Part shown: one piece after another, positions 57,364 through 64,000 of the stretch
How the letters are laid out: every line of letters begins with the position of its first letter
Numbering within the stretch: position 1 is the stretch's first letter
From: Pogonophryne albipinna
Lineage: Eukaryota; Chordata; Actinopteri; Perciformes; Artedidraconidae
DNA length: 64,000 nucleotides
Direction: 5' to 3'
Assembly (NCBI GenBank): GCA_028583405.1
Contig: CM053249.1
Span: 37,119,465 to 37,183,464 of the forward strand
Made by a program: the position numbers and the translations under genes
Notes under the pieces: generated by a model
What the model was told of the DNA's origin: nothing
Database searches by the model: none
What the model saw: the letters and a program-made list of their open reading frames with translations, nothing else

Positions 57364-58518
57364 TCAAAGAGGGAGGAGGCGGGATTCGCCCTCGCGTCCT
57401 GGGTGGAGAAAGTCACTCTCTCCGCCGGGACGCTTCCTCCCACCGCCAGTCAGCTCCGGGAGGACGGTGCACCCCACCCAGAAGCCCTCTGCTGAGGTGG
57501 AGCCGGAGCAGAAGCCTGTCGAGGTCGGACAGTCCGTTCCGGCGACTGCCGGTATTGAGCCGGTTCCGCGGGACGAGCCGAGGAGGTAGAGGGGGCAACG
57601 GGAGCCGTGGGGGCTCTGTACCGGCGCCTCTCTCTCCTTACCACCGTAGCGCCGAGCTCTCTCCCCTGAGGAGGAGCCCGAGGAAGAGCCAGCGGCAGCA
57701 TGCGGCTGGCTGAGCTGCACCCTCTCTTCCTCCAAGCGACTGAAGCGCTGTGTGACCGAGGTGATCGATCCAAAGAGCCCCTCCGTGGATACGGGGGCCC
57801 CCAGGAGATCATCGTGATCCTTCCTGGAAAGCGCGGTGAGTCCCAACCACACGTGACGTGATGCCACTGTGGCCAGGGACATCACACAGCCAGCTGCGGC
57901 GGCTACACCATGGATCAGATTGTTCATCTGACCAATACAGCAGTCCAAATAATCGCTCCCGTCCTGAGGCAGGAGGGCTGGGGCGTCCTGCTGAGGAGTG
58001 ATCAACGAGACGCCCAACACACCGAGATTATTGGCCGCTGCTGCCATCTGCTTTCCGAGCCGGAATATTTTGTCCAAATGTTCCAGTATTTCCCGGTCAC
58101 GAGGCAGCGGGGGCAGAGGCTTCTTCCCCTCCGCCCATCCAGCTGCCTGTGGAAGCAGATGGGCCGCCAGGCTCTCATCTAGGGTGGGCACGACGGGACA
58201 CGCTGTGTCCGAGCGGCCCTGCACCCTAAGGATTCCCGCCATACCTGCCACTGGAGCCTTCGTCTTCAGTGGCTGCCGCCACGTCGCCTCCACACACTGC
58301 CAGATATCTGGCAACGGGGGCGAAACAAAGGCCAGCTGCGCCGGACGAACCGGGCCATAGAACCCCTGACGGAGGCGGCTCACCGGCTTCGGTGGCAGTG
58401 GTGGGAGGAGAGGTAGCCCTACACGCTCCGCTGCCATGGCCATCACCAAGAGGAAGTCTTGACGTGCAGACCTGTGCGGTGAACCCTCCTGGATGAGGGA
58501 CCGGGAAGCACCAGACAT
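57364..58518 (-). pseudogene. DIRS Gag-like ORF, main part (384 codons)
   Basis: Frame starting MSGASRSLIQEGSPHRSARQ. Typical fish DIRS Gag features: LPPLPPKPVSRLRQGFYGP, DIWQCVEATWRQPLKTKAPV, GWAEGKKPLPPLPRDREILE, then LGLTALSRKDHDDLLGAPVS and a Ser/Gly-rich tail. It is in frame with the zinc-knuckle ORF at 58528-58854, separated by a single TAG and a few codons, so the two are probably one gene broken by a stop. Confidence 0.72.
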
Positions 58519-58527
58519 TGAAGAGTC

Positions 58528-58854
58528 CTAGTCGTCTTCCTCCTCGAGAAACAGGGCCACCCGGCCCGCCGGAATGGCGATAACGAACGGCACCTCCCCG
58601 GCCACATCCTGTTCCTCCATTTCCACCACCTCCACGTCCTCCGGCCGGATATAATAAGCCTCGAAGTGCTCGAGACGGTGCCGGCGGCTGAGCCGTGGGA
58701 GCATACGTAAGGCATTGCAGGACGGAGTCTGGGTCAGGCCCTCCGCGGCGTGGTCAGGCCCCAGACACTCAAAACAGAGGTGGTGGGGATCGGCACCTGC
58801 GATTAAGCCAGTGCATGTAGGACAGGGCCGGGGCTCAAGGAGTGGTGAGTCCAT
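58528..58854 (-). pseudogene. DIRS Gag N-terminal part with zinc-binding motif
   Basis: MDSPLLEPRPCPTCTGLIAG then ADPHHLCFECLGPDHAAEGL: a CxxC...HxxCxxC arrangement at residues 11-35, then an acidic tail (EEEDD) up to a TAG in frame with the next ORF. Confidence 0.68.
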
Positions 58855-58926
58855 GATTTAAGTTTCTTTCTCTTTCTTTCACGTTTACGTTGCTCAGTTG
58901 TTTTATCCTGCTCGCTGAAGAGAAAA

Positions 58927-59110
58927 GGATGACAGTCAGGAGGCGAGGCCGCCTTCTATACGGTGGGCTTGCGCGCGCATTCAGGCAGGCCCGCCCCGAG
59001 GGGACGGTTACATTTATAGATATCTCAGTAGGTGAATGCTCGCATAGTATGGGTAAGAGGTAGTACCCATAGAGTCCAGTAGGGGCGGAGACTGTGTAAG
59101 ATATAACAAC
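58927..59110 (-). repeat. DIRS right inverted terminal repeat
   Basis: ggatgacagtcaggaggcga to gtgtaagatataacaac; reverse complement of the left repeat over about 150 bp. Confidence 0.88.
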
Positions 59111-59429
59111 AGATAACACAAAACGACCTCGTATTTACAGGGCTAAATGTACATACCTAGAGACATTGACAAGTACCAACAGTATCAGTTATCATTGCAC
59201 CTATCCGAGCTTTGAAAACAGGCAGTGGAACCAATTTGCTCATTTTCAAATCTGATGGTAATGAATAGAGGATGAAAATAACTTATTTAAGAGTGAAATG
59301 AGAATTAAGTGAGGAGATTATTATCAGCCGATATTGGTTTTAATGGCATCCAAAAGCCATCACATTCAGAGCCTGCCTTTGATGAATGAGCTTGGATAAG
59401 TCCTGCAAAGGGTCATCCATAAAAATGTC

Positions 59430-59880
59430 AGAAGGAGAAGTGGCATCAGGAAAAGTTATTGCTGCAGTAAATCTCCCTTATGTTTGGAGGGTAAGGAGAA
59501 GATGCATGTTCAATGTAGCAAAGAAAGTGCGGTTCTAAGGCCGGTGATGCACTGCCACATTTTTGGATACGCCTTTGGAGGCGGCTTATGGTAGAGAAAT
59601 GAACATTCAATTCACAGGCAACAGCTCTGGTGGACATTCCTGCAGTCAGCATGCCAATTGCACGCTCCCTCTAATGTTGTCTGAGCAGCATCTTGATATG
59701 CCTCACCTGTGAGGTGGATGGAGAAGTACTCACTAACACAGATTTAGACACATTTGTGAACAATATTTGAGAGCAATAGGCTTTTTGTGTACATGGAAAA
59801 AGTCTTAGATCTTTGATTTCAGCTCATGAAAAATGGGAACAAAAAGTGTTGCGTTTTTGTTCAGTGTATCAGTGTTTGAT
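59430..59880 (-). mobile_element. Tc1-like transposon fragment
   Basis: The minus-strand frame 59652-59446 contains MLTAGMSTRAVACELNVHFS and TISRLQRRIQ, the paired-like helix-turn-helix of a Tc1-type transposase. The terminal sequence aaaaagtgttgcgtttttgt, tcagtgta at about 59846-59871 fits the corresponding inverted repeat. The catalytic region and left end are missing. Confidence 0.7.
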
Positions 59881-60845
59881 CTGTCAAGATCAAGAGCATT
59901 CTTAGAGAATTCAGCCAGAGCTAAATAACCAGCACAGTTATATTCAAAATGTCACTGTGATGCAACTAAATATTTCATAATAAATGTATAGTTGATATTT
60001 CTCAATCATTTCACTGTCTTGTCAGACAGCTTCACGGTTAGCTGACACGCAAATACCTACTTTATAAATATAAAGTTAAATAAAAGTTAAAGCAGGTGTG
60101 TTTGTTTCAACTTTAACAAGATGAAGTGGCTGTGAGTGTATGTGTATCATACATTATTAAAAAAGCTCTGGCAAATGAATAATATGGACTGTTTTGTAAA
60201 TCATTAATATTACGACAGGCCTCAGTGGCACCTAGCTAATGGTTGTAGTGGGAATATGAATCTGCAATAAATATGTCATTGGCTCATACATTAGTAAGTG
60301 ACATAGTGATTTATAGTGTGTGGATTTTCCTGCAGATTTCTGCATGGCTGACTGAATACGTTTGTGAATTGGCCATTGTGTCTCTATTATGAAACATTTT
60401 CAAAAAAGTCTGGCCCACAGAAAGAAAAGGAAATTAACAACAAATGTGACACTATAACAAAGCATCCTTGTAATTCATATTGTGCATTTAGTTTGTGTCT
60501 ATGCAGCAACGAGAAATCGAGGGAGAACAGCAGCACTTACGGTAATGGTTGCTTGTGACATCAAAATGTTCCATGATCTCAAACTCTCAAAAGTAAAATG
60601 CTCTCTAACCCAGTTTGGACATGTTTAAGAAATGCTTTGCAAAAGCAAGAAGATATACGCAAGGCAGTTTTTTTTTCTTCTAGCTAGCAGTCCGTTGCTA
60701 TGGATAGCAAACCAAGGACGCTCTGATCAAGGGACCATGTGCAGTTATATCAGTCCTCACAAAGAAGTCCAGTCAATTAAAAGTCAGCAGTGGCCAAAAA
60801 AAACAGAAAAAAACATTCCTCCTTGAGACAACACCATTGAAAGAC
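59881..60845. other. Intron, no gene seen
   Basis: AT-rich, no recognisable element ends or coding signal. Confidence 0.45.
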
Positions 60846-61627
60846 TTAAAGGTCCCCTATTATGCAAAATGCACTTTTTGATGTCTTTTATACGTAAATA
60901 TGTGTCCCCGGTGTGTAAGGAGACTCATAAAGTGTCAGAAAATAAAACCCTCTCTCTTTCCCTCCTTACCCACATCTCTAAAAACGGGGGAACAACGGAG
61001 CTGATCCAGATTACTAAAATGTGGGCTGGCTTTACGTTGAACTCCTGGCAACGTCCCGCCCACGGCCCTATCAGAAACGTTGCTGTATCAGAAACAATGC
61101 GCAACGTGTTTTGGAAGTAATATGGTCTGTCTTTACATTAGCAAGCATCGCTAACACTCAGAGCTAACCTGTACTGGAGAGAATATGTGTAAAGAAGCCG
61201 GATATAAAAGGTACTGTTCTTGTGGTAAACCCCCAAGAGAGAAAGCGTTTGAGCTCCATACTGTTTCAGAAATAATCCTTGATGTGGTTTGGAACATAAT
61301 ATGGCGTTTAATCACGGCAGCGTGTAGCTGAGTTTCTGCTGGTAGACAGCCTTCTCTTCACAGAGCTCACTGCTTGCATATGGACGCTCCAAAGGGGCGT
61401 GGCCAGCAGCAGCTCCAAAGGGGCGTGGCCAGCAGCAGCTCGGGTTGCATTTAAAGGGCCAGACCCAGAATCAGCACTTTAGTAACAGGGCTGAAATAGA
61501 GGGGTATGAGGCATGCTACAAAGGGTGATCTGTTTGATGTTTTGAGCAAAACACTTCAGAGACATGTTTTGTATAACTATGGTCCTATAATATATTGGTC
61601 AAATATAGCATAATAGGTGAGCTTTAA
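60846..61627. mobile_element. TTAA-flanked MITE, copy 2
   Basis: Starts ttaaaggtcccctattatgc and ends gcataataggtgagctttaa, with the same interior words as copy 1 (aaaatgcacttttt, gtgtccccggtgtgtaagga, ggggcgtggccagcagcagc in tandem). About 90 bp longer than copy 1 and carrying extra sequence at about 61100-61330. Confidence 0.77.
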
Positions 61628-61629
61628 GG

Positions 61630-63290
61630 AATGTTGTTTTTCCATAATAGCAGATGGTGTAGTATATATTTGAAAGTACCTGCTTGATATTTTCAATATG
61701 GATACCAATAGGGACTTTATGAAAGTAAGATGCTGAACCAAATACAATTTCCTTTGTGTTCTATGTGTGAATCTGATTACTATCATCATTATCATAATTA
61801 TCAGTCCATTCAACCACGTTGTTTATGTTGGTGCAGCCCAGGGTGCTCCGAGTTATTTAACAGAGATATCAGCGCTGTATCATCAGAATCCTCAGAATAT
61901 TTTGATTTCCCATGTACAAATATATTTCCTGTCTCCCAATATCGACATTGACTGTGTGAGGTCAAATATATGGTTATTTGAACATCACTTTTTATTTATT
62001 AAATATGTCTGCATAATGTCAACTCAGCTGTGCAGTAGTGCAATCAAAAACTAATACACACGAAGAAGGAAAACACATACATGACAAGAGTATCCATTTA
62101 TGAGCTTTCTGATTCTCTGCTGCTGTCTGTCTGTCTCTTTCCTCAGACAGAAATTGTTCCTTTTTGTCAGAGCTACAGGTCACACAGACGCTGTCCTCTA
62201 GAAGCAATTTCATAACCAGCTAATTTGAATTTGCCAGATCCTTTTTCATCTTCTGGTATGAGGAGTTTTTCATTAATTCCCTCATAATTTCAATTACAGG
62301 TTAATCATGATAGCAAAGGTGATGGGGAAGCAATGGCGGTGTGTGAGGAGAGTGTGTAAGACTTTTAGACAAACAGACCAAACGTCTGGTATCACTAACT
62401 GCTGAAAGACAAATATCCATTAATGCTGTCAATGTTCAATATGCCTGTGCTTGCTTATTGGATATTAAAGGTATATCTTAACTCATGTCATTTTTTCATT
62501 TAATCGTTTATTTGAACCGGGACAGTGCACATTAATGAACATTTTAAACAAAATAATGCTTTCAAATGTAAATGAGCCGGATTTTAGCTTTGAGCTGATT
62601 TCCATCCGTAGTCCCGTCATACCTACAGTATACAGAGTAGTGCAATGTAAGTGTCCTTTTTGGTGTAAAAATACATTTTTAAATTCAGAGCCAGATTTAC
62701 TATTGCGCCTGGTGTATCAATTGACAATTATAACTAAAGTAATAATGAAAGAATAAATGGTAGAGTCATGTTCACAGAGTAAGATTGTATTCTGCTGGAT
62801 TTAGTTTGGTCATCCACATTTTGTCAGTTGCTAATCATTTAGCACAAGTTGCCCATTTTATGTTTCTGTTACACAAAGAAGGAGCTGATGAAGGGCCGTG
62901 CCCCGGCAGTCACATTTACTGTACTTGCACTTTGCCAAGATTCACCTACTGGTTTCAAAATATAACATCCAGCATGAATAATTTCCATTGTCATTGGTGG
63001 TTGATTTTCATTTGTGTCAATGCACAAAAATGCACATTTTACAAAATGCCTTGCTAATAAGCAGAGCTGGACCAGTTCCAACATTCACACATGAAGAAAG
63101 AACTAGAACGCAAAAAAAAGCAGATTTACATTGATGATGTTGTTATAGATCAATACAGTCTTCAGTGTTGCCCACAGAATTTGATTCTATTTGTGGGGGC
63201 ACCGCACCCCTCAAATAACAAAATACATGCGAGTTCATGGCTGAGTGAGACACACCGGAGTTGAGGATCTGTGGGCTTTATTCTCCCAAA
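61630..63290. other. Intron, no gene seen
   Basis: No recognisable coding or repeat structure apart from a short cat/tat-rich stretch near 61781-61800. Confidence 0.45.
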
Positions 63291-63309
63291 AATATAATTT
63301 CAAATGTAC

Positions 63310-63470
63310 AATTTAGGCATTTAGCAGACGCCTTATTCCAAAGCGACTTACAATTACCAATTACGGGGCATTTTTCCTGGAGTAACTGAGGGCTAAGTGC
63401 CTTACTCAAGGGCACACTAGTGGTGGTGTTCAAGGCGGGATTTGAACGTGCAACCTTCCGATCATCAGCC
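63310..63470. repeat. Dispersed fish repeat
   Basis: The sequence catttagcagacgccttatt, ccaaagcgacttacaatta and gtgccttactcaagggcaca is a very common interspersed motif in teleost DNA; class not assigned. It abuts the LINE fragment at about 63475. Confidence 0.45.
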
Positions 63471-63477
63471 CACCAAA

Positions 63478-64000
63478 TCCCCCTACCTTGTCAACCCTGT
63501 TGGGGTACCACAAAGTTCCATTCTTGGACCATTACTGTTTTCTCTGTACATTAATGACTTGCCTAATGTATGTCCTGAGTTGAATGTGCAAATGTATGCC
63601 GATGATGCGGTCATCTTTGTACAGGGGAAAAACACTGAAATAATCTCATCCTGTCTCTCAAATAAATTGGACAAGGTTCAACACTGGCTGAACAACATTT
63701 GCTTACAGTTAAATGCAAAAAAAACAGTATGCATGATGTTCAGTAAACGACCAGTCAAAATCGAAGGATCCAACGTGTTTTTAAACTGAGCAGAATTAGA
63801 ACTAGCCCCCCACTTCAAGTATCTTGGAGTCATACTGGACTCAAACTTGACTTTTAAGAAACATATCAAGAAAGTATCCAATACCATTAAATTCAACTTG
63901 CAACATTTTAAACAAATCAGACCTTTCTTAACTGTCAATGCTGCAAAGTCAAACCTCCACTGCATGATTCTATCCCACATTGAATACTGTTTTACAAACT
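63478..64000 (+). pseudogene. LINE reverse transcriptase fragment, cut by the window edge
   Basis: The frame reads GVPQSSILGPLLFSLYINDL, VQMYADDAVIFVQGKN (catalytic YADD), LQLNAKKTVCMMFSKRP, a stop at 63787, then after it HFKYLGVILDSNLTFKKHI and CMILSHIEYCF to the end. Same general type as the LINE at 36.5 kb but distinct in sequence. The 3' part lies outside. Confidence 0.78.

Larger units (their letters stand above)
53799..59110 (-). mobile_element. DIRS-like retroelement with both inverted termini, decayed
   Basis: Inverted terminal repeats of about 190-210 bp (53799-54007 and 58927-59110), an internal complementary region (54051-54149), a gag pair, part of RT/RNase H, and a truncated tyrosine recombinase, all on the minus strand. 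No target duplication is seen at the ends, as expected for recombinase-driven insertion. An unrelated segment of about 1 kb (about 56330-57340) replaces the N-terminal RT region. Sense orientation relative to nrxn3. Confidence 0.9.

Overview
The window is intronic and exonic DNA from a ray-finned fish, almost certainly a teleost. Its only host gene is on the minus strand: an alpha-neurexin segment that reads best as neurexin-3 (nrxn3). Eleven exons with GT-AG borders run from the start of the LNS2 domain (51054) to the start of LNS5 (2776). They total about 2.07 kb and stay in frame, covering LNS2, LNS3, the second EGF-like domain, LNS4 and the start of LNS5. Both regulated splice sites expected in this part of the gene are present: a 24/45-nt SS2 exon with two in-frame donors (42811-42855) and a 27-nt SS3 microexon (7018-7044). 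Exons for LNS1, SS1, the rest of LNS5, EGF3, LNS6 and the membrane anchor must lie outside or were not found.

The rest is intron packed with transposable elements. From left to right these are: a 5'-truncated DIRS-like tyrosine-recombinase retroelement (about 530-2210, +) with hAT debris after it; a 0.9 kb hAT element holding a GA tract (4832-5766); a 1.1 kb hAT element (9491-10569); LINE and Tc1 3' tails (12.1-12.6 kb); a TIR element with a perfect palindrome (13095-13717); a TIR element (about 14532-18735) split by a 3.3 kb LTR retrotransposon with a proline-rich repeat ORF (15193-18495); a small hAT element (19124-19428); a LINE whose coding region has expanded into a 53-unit minisatellite (about 19648-22190); an unrecognised degraded gag-like, coiled-coil ORF region (about 22750-23950); LINE RT fragments (24.4-24.7 and 26.4-28.35 kb); another hAT element (28613-29194); a dead Tc1 transposon (about 29480-30980); a 268-bp CA repeat and a restriction-like endonuclease ORF (33166-33561); a LINE with an inverted 5' duplication (36469-37750); a TTAA-flanked MITE (39.8-40.5 kb); a Pao/BEL retrotransposon (43519-48330) containing a second copy of the proline-repeat cassette; a complete-ended but decayed DIRS-like element (53799-59110, -); a Tc1 fragment (59.4-59.9 kb); a second TTAA MITE (60.8-61.6 kb); and a LINE RT that runs off the right edge.

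Orientation is not random: every LINE reverse transcriptase seen is antisense to nrxn3, while the LTR, Pao, right-hand DIRS and main Tc1 elements are in the sense orientation. One LINE reaches to within about 20 bp of an nrxn3 3' splice site. No bacterial-type features, tRNA or rRNA genes, or CRISPR arrays were seen. The least explained items are the gag-like coiled-coil region at 22.75-23.95 kb, the proline-repeat cassette present in two different element contexts, and the frame-preserving 33-bp LINE minisatellite.
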